Assembly: GCA_001465015.1 (NCBI GenBank)
Contig: LNEO01000200.1
Coordinates: forward strand, 1-64,000
Length of the DNA: 64,000 nucleotides
Reading direction: 5' to 3'
DNA from: Deltaproteobacteria bacterium Ga0077539
GTDB lineage: Bacteria; Myxococcota_A; Polyangia; Polyangiales; Ga0077539
Below the pieces are notes generated by a model. The model did not search any database, was not told where the DNA came from, and saw only the letters and a list, made by a program, of their open reading frames with translations. The translations under genes were made by a program, and so were the position numbers. Positions 1 to 8,412 of this stretch are shown here, piece after piece (position 1 is the stretch's first letter; each line of letters opens with the position of its first letter).

Positions 1-125
1 TGCAACTCCCAATCGCCGTCTCAGCGGTGCAGTGTTCGGCGCCTCTGGGAGATCCGGGCATCTTCTGCGCTCGTGAGCAGGATGGGAATCACACCCGCGC
101 GCGCGGCGAGGCCGGGCGCAGCTCG

Positions 126-1550
126 CTATCGACTGCCGAGCAAGACGCGGCGCTCGACGCCGTTGACGCGCCCGACCACTTTGTCGCCATCGAGCTCGAT
201 CGAAAACGAGTACCCCGCCCCGCCCCCAGGCAGCGCGCTCGGAGAGAACAGCGCGTCGGCTCGGTACTCGATGGGCGCGGCTCCGCCCCGCGGCCAGGCC
301 CGCGCGAGCACGACGTTCGCCGCGCGCTCTTCAGCGCTGAGCGAGCGCTGTCGCGGGAGCACCACGAGCCACGCGCCGTCGGGGCTCATCGCCACGGGCG
401 GAGCGGGGTCGTGCGACGCCATCGTGTTTCTCTGCGTCGTCCGAGGAAAATCCACGGTGATCTCCGGCGTTCCCACGCAGCACGGACCCGGCCAGCTCTG
501 CGCGCGACGAGCGTCGAGCGTCATGCACCGCTGGCCGACTCGAATTTGTGTGTCTGCGTTTGGATGCGCTACGAGACACGCCGTCTGCGCGTGCGTCCCT
601 TGCGGAAGCGAGTACCAATCGCCCAGCGCCACGCCCCAGAAGCGCGCCCCCGGGTTGATCCCGACGCGCGGCACCGCGAGGTCGCCCGAGATCGCCGCGC
701 AAAACGCAGCGTCGCTCGAACCTCCGACCGCTCGCGCGTCGACCCGCATCACCATCCCCGCAGCGACCGGCGAGCGCGCTTCGCGCACCTCACCCTCGCA
801 GCGCGCCGTGGCGAAGCGACAGATCGATCCGCCGCACTGGCTCGAGACGATCGCGTCGACCTGCGGCGCGCCCTGCATGTTCGCGGCGATCAACGCGACG
901 CTGGTCTCCGTGAACAACACCGCGGTCGCATCGCTCGCCGCTCGGCTGAGCGGCACCCCCGCGTTGAGCGACCCGCGGCCGATCGCTCCGAGCGTGTTGC
1001 TCGCGCGCCCGGCGACGGCTGGGGCCAACCTGGCTCGATGCCCGTTCGCCGTCACCACGAGCGCCCCCCACGCGCCGCGCGACGACAACGCGAACACGCC
1101 GTCGAAAGCCTCGCAAAACGCCCGCTCTGTCGCGCTCGACCGATCGCGCGCCTCGAGGTCGACCGACACGCCATTGCGAAGCACGCGCCCGCCGATCGAC
1201 GCGGCCACCCACCGAACCGCGCCCGAGCAACGCAGGGTGTCGATCACGCACGAAGGACCGCGACACACGAGCTGCTCCAGCGCATCTTCGAGAACCCCCG
1301 CGCTCGGCGCGACGCTCGTGAGCGCGAGCTGCGCGCCGCTCAGCGAGAGTCTCTGCCCAGAGGGCGAAGCCTGGTTCGAGAGCCGTTCGCCGAGCTCGAT
1401 CACCGGCGGCCGCCCCTGCGCCGCGACGTCGCCAGCACACACAATCAAAGCAGCCGCAAAACCAACGAGCGACAGCGTCGTCGAGACCAGCAGACGGCCA
1501 GCGCGCGCCCGTCGTTGGCCGGGCATCGAGGCATGCGGCAGGGGCACCAT
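126..1550 (-). CDS. Exported protein with two related Cys-containing modules, function unknown
   Basis: This 474-residue protein has a hydrophobic segment at about residues 17-36 ending in GDVAAQ, which reads as a signal peptide. The mature part holds two similar modules. Each has a Cys-rich strip (VCRGPSCVIDTLRCSGAVR in the first, QCGGSICRFATARCEGEVR in the second) followed some 45 residues later by an AFC motif. That pattern points to an internal duplication. No catalytic motif was recognised. The ATG at 1550 was chosen because it puts the signal peptide at the N-terminus; an in-frame ATG at 1526 is an equally good start, and neither has a clear ribosome binding site. The first 125 bases of the window, downstream of the stop, hold nothing I can call. 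Confidence 0.7.
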   Translation of the reverse strand: MVPLPHASMPGQRRARAGRLLVSTTLSLVGFAAALIVCAGDVAAQGRPPVIELGERLSNQASPSGQRLSLSGAQLALTSVAPSAGVLEDALEQLVCRGPSCVIDTLRCSGAVRWVAASIGGRVLRNGVSVDLEARDRSSATERAFCEAFDGVFALSSRGAWGALVVTANGHRARLAPAVAGRASNTLGAIGRGSLNAGVPLSRAASDATAVLFTETSVALIAANMQGAPQVDAIVSSQCGGSICRFATARCEGEVREARSPVAAGMVMRVDARAVGGSSDAAFCAAISGDLAVPRVGINPGARFWGVALGDWYSLPQGTHAQTACLVAHPNADTQIRVGQRCMTLDARRAQSWPGPCCVGTPEITVDFPRTTQRNTMASHDPAPPVAMSPDGAWLVVLPRQRSLSAEERAANVVLARAWPRGGAAPIEYRADALFSPSALPGGGAGYSFSIELDGDKVVGRVNGVERRVLLGSR

Positions 1551-1590
1551 GGGGGGCTGTGACACCGACTGACCGCTCGAGCTTGGACGA

Positions 1591-2346
1591 TTACCGCGCG
1601 AGGATCCGCCGCACGATTTCGGCGTTTTCGACGGCGGCATATCCGTCGCCGAGCACGTCCTCGGCCCAGCGAACGACCTTGCCCGACCGCCACGCGAGCC
1701 CCTTGGGGCCGCCGCGCATCCACCCCAACGGACCGACGGTGTCACTGACCATCGACCACGCGGCTTCTGCGCTTGTCTCGGCGCCCAGCGCGCGCGACGC
1801 GACCTCGCAGGCCTCGGCGACGATGCGACGCGCCGTGCGCTCGTCGCGTTCTACGAGCGCGGCGAACGTGGACTCGTGCGCGTAGACGCCGGGGCCGACG
1901 AGGCAGCTCCACGCCGCTTTTTCACGGCCTTCTCGGGCGGCGACGTCCTGCGTGACAACGCGCGGGACCACCGCTGCCGCCCGCAGCCACGACGAGAGCG
2001 CGTCGGCCCACGGCCCCGCGAGCAGCGTCTCGCGGGCGTTCGCGAAGAACTCCCCCTTCGCGGTGAACCACAGCACGCCTCGGGTCACTTGGTGGCCCGC
2101 GAGCACTTCGTCGACGAAGCCGTTTTGCAGCACCACCACGTCGCTCGGACGCGCCGCGATCGCCGCGCGAAACGGCGCTTCGAAGTCGTCTTCGCGCATC
2201 GCGAGCACGATCGGCCCGTCCGCGGACGCCATCGCGTCGGACAGAGACTGCCCGCGTCGGACCTCGATCACCTCGACGTCGCACTTGCGCGCGCCATCGG
2301 CGACGCGACGACCGACCTCGCCCATTCCAACGATCACGGCGCGCAT
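1591..2346 (-). CDS. Ketopantoate-reductase-like NAD(P)-binding protein
   Basis: The 251-residue protein begins MRAVIVGMGEVGRR, a Rossmann GxGxxG dinucleotide-binding start typical of the ApbA/PanE ketopantoate reductase family. LAMREDDFE and VVLQNG match the second half of that fold, where PanE proteins have a conserved QNG. It is shorter than true PanE (about 300 residues) and I see no clear catalytic Lys, so the substrate is unknown. The ATG at 2346 lies only two bases after the TGA of the ABC ATPase upstream, with GAGGGA as a possible ribosome binding site, so the two are probably co-transcribed. A role linked to the transport operon is inference from position only. Confidence 0.7.
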   Translation of the reverse strand: MRAVIVGMGEVGRRVADGARKCDVEVIEVRRGQSLSDAMASADGPIVLAMREDDFEAPFRAAIAARPSDVVVLQNGFVDEVLAGHQVTRGVLWFTAKGEFFANARETLLAGPWADALSSWLRAAAVVPRVVTQDVAAREGREKAAWSCLVGPGVYAHESTFAALVERDERTARRIVAEACEVASRALGAETSAEAAWSMVSDTVGPLGWMRGGPKGLAWRSGKVVRWAEDVLGDGYAAVENAEIVRRILAR

Positions 2347-2348
2347 GG

Positions 2349-3125
2349 TCACAGCGGTCCCTCGACCTCGCCTCGAATGAACTGTCTGACCACAGGGAGC
2401 TCCGAGGCTCTGGCCTCCTCTGTGGTGCCGTCGAAGACGAGCTTTCCGCGAAGGAGCATGCCTACGCGATCGGTGACCGTGAGCAATCGGTCGATGTCGC
2501 TCGAGACCATGATGACCGTGGCGTTGGCCTCGCGCTGCTCTTTGCGCAAGAGGTTGAAGATCTTCTGCGAGGTCACGGGATCGAGGCCGGCGGCGGGTTC
2601 GTCGTAGAGCACGAAGGGCGCCGTCGAAACCGTGGCTCGCGCGACGCCGACGCGCTTCTTCTGCCCGCCGGACAAGCCGGACGGCATGCGCGACTCGAAG
2701 CCCGAGAGCGACACGGCGGCGAGCCGCTCTGCCACGCGCGCGGAGATCTCGTCTTCTGTCATTCCACCGCGTCTTCGAAGGGGAAACGCGATGTTTTCGC
2801 CGACGGTCATGTAGTCGAAGAGCGCGTAGTTTTGAAACAAGAAGCCGAACTTTCCGCGCGCGGACTGCAGCTCGATCTCGCTCAACGTACGAACGTCTGT
2901 CTCGTCGACGAAGATCCGTCCCGCGTCTGCCTCGAGCAGCCCGACGATGCTCTTGAGCAAGACGGTCTTGCCCGCCGCGCCAGGCCCCACGAGCCCGTAC
3001 AAACACCCCGTCGGAACAGTGAACGACACGCCGTCGAGCACCGTGTTCTTTCCGAATCGTTTGGTGAGTGCTTCGATCTTGATCAACGTTTGTGTCGCCG
3101 CTGGAGGGAGGGGACTCAACCGCAC
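2349..3125 (-). CDS. MlaF-like ABC transporter ATPase
   Basis: This 258-residue ATP-binding subunit has Walker A (GPGAAGKT), Q-loop (FLFQNYALFD), signature (LSGGQKKRV) and Walker B (VLYDEPAAGLDP). Length and the VTSQ/IFNLLR region match MlaF-type ATPases of MCE lipid transporters. It would energise MlaE permeases at the inner membrane. The GTG at 3125 is preferred because AAGGGCGGTGA precedes it and it sits one base after the stop of the upstream small gene; a TTG at 3086 is possible. Two MlaE-type permeases are divergently transcribed from 3604, so ATPase and permeases probably form one transporter. No MCE (MlaD) protein is adjacent. Confidence 0.88.
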   Translation of the reverse strand: MRLSPLPPAATQTLIKIEALTKRFGKNTVLDGVSFTVPTGCLYGLVGPGAAGKTVLLKSIVGLLEADAGRIFVDETDVRTLSEIELQSARGKFGFLFQNYALFDYMTVGENIAFPLRRRGGMTEDEISARVAERLAAVSLSGFESRMPSGLSGGQKKRVGVARATVSTAPFVLYDEPAAGLDPVTSQKIFNLLRKEQREANATVIMVSSDIDRLLTVTDRVGMLLRGKLVFDGTTEEARASELPVVRQFIRGEVEGPL

Positions 3126-3126
3126 T

Positions 3127-3498
3127 TCACCGCCCTTCGGCAACAGCGCTGCTCGACGGAGCAGCACTGATCGGGCGCACCTGCGTGGGCGCCGCGCGCT
3201 CGCCGAGCTTGGGAACGTCCACGAAGAGCCCCATCCACGGGCCCACATCGAGCGCCCACTCTGCGAGGGTGAAACGTCCCGCGAAACGCGGCTCGGTGAC
3301 GAGCCGGAGGTCCACGCGGGGCCACGTCGGGGCCTGCGTTCGCGCGACGGGAACCCGCGCTTCGATCGGGGTCCAGAACTCGAAGTCGGCTCGCGCATTC
3401 CCAGCCGCGATGGCGATCGACGCGCTGATCGCCGTCGACAACACGCCCCGCAGCAGACTCACGGATTGAAACGATCTCATCTCTCGCGCTGCGTTCAT
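3127..3498 (-). CDS. Small exported protein, first gene of the ATPase operon
   Basis: A 123-residue protein with an N-terminal basic stretch and a hydrophobic core (VLSTAISASIAIAAGNARA) followed by ADFEFW, which fits a cleaved signal peptide. The mature part is about 90 residues with several Trp and no Cys. I do not recognise a family. The ATG at 3498 starts the signal peptide. Its stop is one base before the GTG of the ATPase, and the MlaE-like permease genes diverge from the same 105-base gap, so a periplasmic or outer-membrane partner of this lipid transporter is a fair inference. Confidence 0.65.
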   Translation of the reverse strand: MNAAREMRSFQSVSLLRGVLSTAISASIAIAAGNARADFEFWTPIEARVPVARTQAPTWPRVDLRLVTEPRFAGRFTLAEWALDVGPWMGLFVDVPKLGERAAPTQVRPISAAPSSSAVAEGR

Positions 3499-3588
3499 GC
3501 GAGCGCCGCGCCAACCATCGCATCGCCGACCCCAACCGCGCAGCAGCACCCTTCGCCTGAAGAGCGACGGAACGGCGCGCCGACGCGC

Positions 3589-3594
3589 TACACT
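3589..3594 (+). promoter_or_regulatory. Candidate -10 element TACACT for the permease genes
   Basis: TACACT sits nine bases before the CTG at 3604 and matches the TANNNT pattern seen close to other starts in this window. No convincing -35 element is visible. If used, the transcript would begin at or next to the proposed start codon. Confidence 0.3.
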
Positions 3595-3603
3595 GACCGC
3601 GCT

Positions 3604-4416
3604 CTGGCCACCAACCCCACCGATGGCGCCGCGAACGGCGACGACTCGCAGTCACTCGCTGCGCAGGTCGGCGCTGCGTTCTTCGCGATCTCCGAGCAGC
3701 TCGGCGGGGTAGGAGTCCTCACTGCGAAGCTCGCGAGGAGGTTATTTCCCCCGCGCCTCGACGGCCCCGAGCTCTGGCGCAACCTGCACAAGATGGGCGT
3801 CCGGTCCGTGCCCATCGTCGCTGTGACCGCGCTCTTCACCGGGGCGATCATGGTCATTCAGGCAGGAGTGCTCATCAAGCGCTTCGGCGCCGAGGGGCTG
3901 CTCGGCTGGGGCGCGGGGTTCGCGACGCTCCGCGAGGTCGGCCCGATCCTCATCGCGTTGATGTTCTCGGGGCGCGTCGGCGCCAACAACACCGCCGAGC
4001 TCGGAACGATGAAGGTCACCGAGCAGCTCGACGCGCTCTCGACGCTCGCGATCGATCCGCTGAGCTACCTGGTTCTTCCGCGGGTCATCTCCATGGTGAT
4101 CACGCTCTTCGTGCTGACGATCTTCGGCGACGTCCTCGCGCTCGTCGGCGCTGCGGTCACCGGGCAAGGGCTGCTCGGCGTCTCGACGATGACCTTCTAT
4201 AACGGCTTCATCGAGACGATTCGACTGTGGGACCTCGCCACAGGACTCATCAAGAGCGGCTTCTTCGGACTCGTCATCGCCCTTTCGTCCTGTCACTTCG
4301 GGCTGACCGTCACCGGCGGAGCGCCCGGCGTCGGGCGCGCGGTCAACGCCTCGGTCGTCGCGAGCGCGTCCGGCGTATTCGTCGTCGACTACTTCTCGAC
4401 CTACCTGTTGCAGTGA
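3604..4416 (+). CDS. MlaE-type permease, first of two
   Basis: The C-terminal 210 residues form the MlaE (DUF140) fold: an amphipathic N-terminal helix, ALFTGAIMVIQAG as first core helix, then LREVGPILIALMFSGRVG and GTMKVTEQLDAL, the conserved family core. It is an inner-membrane permease of an MCE/Mla lipid transporter. The start is a problem. The homologous amphipathic helix begins before the first ATG (3793), yet there is no ATG, GTG or TTG in frame between that helix and the divergent gene. The CTG at 3604 is the only near-standard candidate, and a TACACT -10-like element lies nine bases before it. The stop overlaps the next gene's ATG as TGATG. Confidence 0.82.
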   Translation: MATNPTDGAANGDDSQSLAAQVGAAFFAISEQLGGVGVLTAKLARRLFPPRLDGPELWRNLHKMGVRSVPIVAVTALFTGAIMVIQAGVLIKRFGAEGLLGWGAGFATLREVGPILIALMFSGRVGANNTAELGTMKVTEQLDALSTLAIDPLSYLVLPRVISMVITLFVLTIFGDVLALVGAAVTGQGLLGVSTMTFYNGFIETIRLWDLATGLIKSGFFGLVIALSSCHFGLTVTGGAPGVGRAVNASVVASASGVFVVDYFSTYLLQ

Positions 4417-5273
4417 TGACCACCGGCAATCGAAGCGACCCCGCCCCGCACAAGCTCGACGAACCGTCGGTCGACCAAGCAGTGCCTCGCGTCCTTGCGC
4501 CGGTGCGCGACGTCGGTGAAGGCGCGCTCGAGCTCGCGCAGGCCGCGCGCGGGATGTGGTCGGTCTTCGTGCGAACGCTCTACTGGACGTTCGCCGGCCG
4601 CAGAGAGCCCGGCGCCGCCGTCGCGCAGTGCTACGAGATCGGAAACAAATCCGCCTTCTTCATCTCGGTCACGCTCGGTTTCATCGGGATGATCCTGGTG
4701 TTTCAGTCCGCGCTCCAGGCGTTGCGCGTGGTGCCGGACCTGCAAATGCTCGGCGCGACCTTCATCGAGATCCTCGTGCGAGACCTGGCCGCGTCGATCG
4801 GCGCGCTCATGCTCGCGACCCGCGTCGGAGCCGGCATCGCAGCGGAGGTCGGCTCGATGGTCGTCACCGAGCAGGTCGACGCGCTGCGCATGTCCGGCGT
4901 CGATCCTGTGCACTACCTCATCGTCCCGCGCTTCGTCGCGTCGTTGATCATGACGCCCGTCTTGATCATATGGGGCGGATTCGTGTCGCTCTTCGCGGGG
5001 ATGGCGACGGCGTATTTCATCTTCGACGTCAACCCGTCGACCTTCTTGAACCCCGTGCTCCTCGACTGGGGTGACTTCTCGATCGGCCTCGCCAAGTGCT
5101 TCGCCTACGGCGCCGCCATCCCGATCGTCTCGGGCTACTGCGGGCTCAGCACCCACGGAGGCTCCGAGGGCGTCGGGTGGGCCACCACGCGCGCCGTCGT
5201 CAACAGCTCGCTCGCGACGATCATCCTCAACTTCTTCATCTCGGGCGCAGGCTTCGCGATCTTTCCCGTGTGA
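4416..5273 (+). CDS. MlaE-type permease, second of two
   Basis: This 285-residue permease has the same MlaE core as its neighbour: FQSALQALRVVPD, then VRDLAASIGALMLATRVG and GSMVVTEQVDALRMSG, and about five membrane segments. An N-terminal extension of about 40 charged residues precedes the amphipathic helix. The ATG shares one base with the upstream stop (TGATG), which implies translational coupling and equal production of the two permeases. Two different permeases beside one ATPase suggest a heterodimeric membrane core, whereas canonical MlaE forms a homodimer. The gene converges on the decarboxylase at 5311 with 37 bases between them. Confidence 0.9.
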   Translation: MTTGNRSDPAPHKLDEPSVDQAVPRVLAPVRDVGEGALELAQAARGMWSVFVRTLYWTFAGRREPGAAVAQCYEIGNKSAFFISVTLGFIGMILVFQSALQALRVVPDLQMLGATFIEILVRDLAASIGALMLATRVGAGIAAEVGSMVVTEQVDALRMSGVDPVHYLIVPRFVASLIMTPVLIIWGGFVSLFAGMATAYFIFDVNPSTFLNPVLLDWGDFSIGLAKCFAYGAAIPIVSGYCGLSTHGGSEGVGWATTRAVVNSSLATIILNFFISGAGFAIFPV

Positions 5274-5310
5274 CCCGCGAGCCCTTTGCAGAGCGATCGG
5301 TCGACCAGGC

Positions 5311-6699
5311 TCAGCCTGGACGCAGCGCGGACACGAGCTGATCGACGATCGCTTCGGTGGTTCGAGAGGATACGATCGCCGCTCGAATCGCAGGATGACC
5401 GTCGGTCATCGTGACGACGTCCACGAAGACTCCCTCGCGCGCCGCGCGCCGTACGAGCGCCCCGAGCGCGCGACGGTCGAGGGAGTCTCTGCGCGCGCAC
5501 ACGACCGGCAGCGGAGTGCTGTTGGCGAGCGTCCAACCTTCGCCCCGCAGCGCATCTCTGAGCCTGGCGCCGAGCGCCGCGCGCTGCGCGAACTGACGCG
5601 CCCAGCCCTCGACGCCCTCGGTCGCGAGCGAGAGCCACACCTTCGCGCCGATCGCGCGCCGCGACCACTGCGGCGAGCGAGCGTACGGCTGCCCGATCGA
5701 GCGAGAACTCGCGACGTACTCGGCCTCGACCCCAAAGAGCGCGGCGAGCACCGCTGCGTCGCGCATGAAGAGCATTCCGCTGCCCAGCGAAAGCCCAGGA
5801 AACTTGTGCGCGTCCCACGCGATCGACCGAGCGCGCTCGATCCCATCGAGCCACCCGCGCGCGACCGAATCGAGCGCCGCTCCGCCCGCCCACGCGGCGT
5901 CGACGTGCAGCCACAGCCCCTCTCGCTCGCACAGCGCCGCGAGCGGACCGAACGGGTCGATCGCCCCCGCGACGGTGGTCCCCGCGGTCGCGACGATGGC
6001 GAGCGGTCTTTCTCCGCGCGAGCGATCGTCAGCGATGGCGCGCGCGACCGCATCGCAGTCGAGCGCGTACGTCGGCCCGGGAGCCTCGCACTCGCGCACC
6101 GCACGCTCGCCCCATCCCAGCATCCGTACACACTTGAGCAACGACCGATGCGCCTCACGCGACGCGTAGACCTTCGGACGACCGCCGAGCGCGAAGACTC
6201 CCTCGCTCGCCGACTCGGGAGCAGCCCACACCATCGCCGCTGCGAGCGCGATCGACAGCGACTCGCTCGCCCCCGTCGTAAACGAACACGCATCTGCGTC
6301 CATCGCGAAGCCCGCAGCATCCGAGAGCGTCGAGAGCGCCGCGCGCTCCATCGCGAGCGCGGCCGGCGCCGATTCCCAGAGGGCGCACTGAGGGTCGAAG
6401 ATCGCCGCCAGCGCGTCGCCCGCCACCGAGCTCGGGAGAGAGCTCGGGTTGGGATAGCCCAAGTGCTTCGCGCTTCCTGTGCGCAGTCCCCACGCGGCGA
6501 GCCAACGCGCAGCGAGCTCTGTCGCGTCTCCGAGCGAGCGCCCGCCGTGCACGAGATCCACCCGAGAGACCGCAGCGCGCACTGCATCCAGCGAACTACG
6601 ATCGAACGCGCGCCCGCGATCGAGCGCCTCGAGCAGCCGTTCGTCGATCCGCGCGAGCTGCGCGTACAGCTCCTTGCGCGCGCGAGCCTCGCTCGTCAC
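5311..6699 (-). CDS. Group II PLP-dependent decarboxylase-like protein
   Basis: A 462-residue fold-type I PLP enzyme. FTTGASESLSIALAAA forms the phosphate-binding region, ATAGTTVAGAIDP and HVDAAWAGG carry the PLP-ring residues, and WDAHKFPG holds the likely Schiff-base Lys near residue 298. This order matches the aromatic-amino-acid / glutamate decarboxylase family. The N-terminal YPNPSSLPS strip resembles the substrate segment of these enzymes, but the substrate cannot be named. The GTG at 6699 overlaps the stop of the kinase gene upstream (GTGA), so the two are translationally coupled. An in-frame extension upstream of 6699 lies inside the kinase gene. Confidence 0.82.
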   Translation of the reverse strand: MTSEARARKELYAQLARIDERLLEALDRGRAFDRSSLDAVRAAVSRVDLVHGGRSLGDATELAARWLAAWGLRTGSAKHLGYPNPSSLPSSVAGDALAAIFDPQCALWESAPAALAMERAALSTLSDAAGFAMDADACSFTTGASESLSIALAAAMVWAAPESASEGVFALGGRPKVYASREAHRSLLKCVRMLGWGERAVRECEAPGPTYALDCDAVARAIADDRSRGERPLAIVATAGTTVAGAIDPFGPLAALCEREGLWLHVDAAWAGGAALDSVARGWLDGIERARSIAWDAHKFPGLSLGSGMLFMRDAAVLAALFGVEAEYVASSRSIGQPYARSPQWSRRAIGAKVWLSLATEGVEGWARQFAQRAALGARLRDALRGEGWTLANSTPLPVVCARRDSLDRRALGALVRRAAREGVFVDVVTMTDGHPAIRAAIVSSRTTEAIVDQLVSALRPG

Positions 6700-8102
6700 G
6701 GCGCGTCGTCCGCCCGCACCCGAAACGCGCGCGCAAGAAACACCGCGAGCACGATCAGCTGCGACCCGCCGAACGCCAGGGCGGCGCTCGCTGGCCAGAG
6801 CGCGCACGCGGCACCGCCGACGGCGCTCGCGACCGCCGAGAGCAAGAAGTACTTGTCGTGCGCGACCCCGACGTACGCGCTGAGCGCCGCGATCACCAAC
6901 GCGTCTCCGCGAAGCGTAAGCTCAGTCGGCACCGGGTTCATGTGGTTGAGCGCACGATGGAGGACCGATGACCACGCAGCCACGTTTGCGACCGTGACCA
7001 GCGTGCGCGTGTAGGGCGAGCGAAAGAGCCGCTCGCGCCAGCGCAGCGTCGCGAGGCCGACCACCAGCGCGACGACGAGCGATGCGCCGAGCAGCCCTCC
7101 CGCCGTGACCGCCGTGGTGATCTGCGAGAGCGCCACCAGCGCGGCGCCGAGCACCATCGTCACGACGCCAACCTGAACCGGGGCGCTCGCGCGCGCCTGG
7201 CCGCTGGAGCGCACCTCGTCGAGCGCGCGCTCGAGCGCGTCGACGAGCGCGTCCATCGAAGGCCAGCGCGACGCAGGATCCGGCGCGAGCCCGCGCAGCA
7301 ACACAGCTTCGAGCGAGCGCTCGAGCGCGCTCTTCGGTGAGCGCGACTGCGGCGCCTCGGGCAGCGCCTTGACCCACGCTCGTCGCGGGCTCCCGCCAAA
7401 CGGATCCGCGGCGAAGAGCGCGTGGTAAAGCGCGATGCAGTACGAAAACTGGTCGCTCTGCGGCGTCAGCTCGGCGCCCCGAAAGAGCTCGGGCGCCATG
7501 AAGCCCATCGTCCCCACGACGGAGATGCCGCTGTTGCGAGAGCTGGCCGCGAACTGCCGCGCCATGCTGCCGAACTGAAGCTTCGCCGTCGAAGAGTCTC
7601 GCTGCAGCCCGAAGTCCAACACGCGAACGCGATCGTGAACGTCGACCATCACGTTTCCGGGCTTGATGTCGCGGTGCAAGACGCCCGCTGCGTGAGCGTG
7701 CGAGACGGCGCGACCGACATCGAGCCAGGCGCGAAGAACCCTCTCTCGGCTGACGCGACGAGCCCACACGTCGATCGTCGTTCCCTCGACGAGCTCCATC
7801 GCGACCCACACGCGCCCGTCCGGCGTGATCCCCACGTCGAACACAGGAAGGATGTTCGGGTGCGAGAGCTTCGCGAGCGAGCGCGCCTCGCCGACCAGCT
7901 GACCTTCGATCGATTCGCCGTCGGAGTCATCGACGACCTTGATCGCGACCCATCGATCCAGTCGCGGGTCGCGCGCGCGCAGCACGATGCCTTGTCCTCC
8001 GCGCGCGATCGTCGAGTCGATGACGTACGGGCCGACCGTCGCGCCGACGGCGAACGCCACCGGAGCTGAGTACTCCACGCCATCGCCACCGGTCTCGGCC
8101 AC
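6696..8102 (-). CDS. Ser/Thr protein kinase with multi-pass membrane C-terminus
   Basis: Residues 20-300 form a Hanks-type kinase: a glycine-rich loop IARGGQG, VAIKVV with the ATP-binding Lys, LHRDIKPGNV (catalytic loop, about residue 142), DFGLQ (Mg binding) and MAPELF. About six hydrophobic segments follow, from roughly residue 325 to the end, so the kinase faces the cytoplasm and is anchored by a membrane domain rather than by the usual single helix plus sensor. I chose the GTG at 8102, because AAGAGACGAG lies just before it and TATGGT lies 20 bases upstream. A TTG at 8135 would lengthen it by 11 residues. It is coupled to the PLP enzyme downstream. Confidence 0.85.
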   Translation of the reverse strand: MAETGGDGVEYSAPVAFAVGATVGPYVIDSTIARGGQGIVLRARDPRLDRWVAIKVVDDSDGESIEGQLVGEARSLAKLSHPNILPVFDVGITPDGRVWVAMELVEGTTIDVWARRVSRERVLRAWLDVGRAVSHAHAAGVLHRDIKPGNVMVDVHDRVRVLDFGLQRDSSTAKLQFGSMARQFAASSRNSGISVVGTMGFMAPELFRGAELTPQSDQFSYCIALYHALFAADPFGGSPRRAWVKALPEAPQSRSPKSALERSLEAVLLRGLAPDPASRWPSMDALVDALERALDEVRSSGQARASAPVQVGVVTMVLGAALVALSQITTAVTAGGLLGASLVVALVVGLATLRWRERLFRSPYTRTLVTVANVAAWSSVLHRALNHMNPVPTELTLRGDALVIAALSAYVGVAHDKYFLLSAVASAVGGAACALWPASAALAFGGSQLIVLAVFLARAFRVRADDAP

Positions 8103-8412
8103 GATTACTCGTCTCTTCGTCCACCATACGGCCAAACGCGCCGTTCACGGTGAGCCGAACCTGCCATTCGCGCGCGCTCGCGCGATCGCAGCGCCGCTTC
8201 GAACCGGCGCTGTCGTCGACCGCGGCTGCCGACGAAACACCAGCCAATTCGCCGTCACCCGCCTCCCGCCATCCGAGGAGCGGCGGTCACCCATCGCAGC
8301 CTCCGACATTTCAGAGGCTTACTCGCCACCGAGTCCGCGCCCTCTCGTCGAAGCAAGACGAAGCTGAGGATCACTTCTATATCTAATTCGACAGGAGATC
8401 CAAGCGTCGCTC
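8103..8412. other. Intergenic region between kinase and sulfatase-like gene
   Basis: About 310 bases lie between two minus-strand genes. On the minus strand TATGGT (8123-8128) followed by an AAGAGACGAG ribosome binding site serves the kinase. An AT-rich patch at about 8372-8398 follows the end of the sulfatase-like gene but has no stem-loop. No small gene was convincing. Confidence 0.4.
8123..8128 (-). promoter_or_regulatory. Candidate -10 element TATGGT for the kinase gene
   Basis: Read on the minus strand, TATGGT lies 20 bases before the proposed GTG start at 8102, with a ribosome binding site between. No good -35 element is seen. Confidence 0.3.

Noticed and set aside
5393-5410. Inverted repeat GATGACC-GTC-GGTCATC, almost identical to the stem at 30437-30455
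   Set aside because: It lies inside the decarboxylase coding region, where the codons read VTMTDGHPA; two short similar stems 25 kb apart are not enough to call a repeat family.
8372-8398. AT-rich patch after the sulfatase-like gene
   Set aside because: No stem-loop and no promoter spacing; left as unassigned intergenic sequence.
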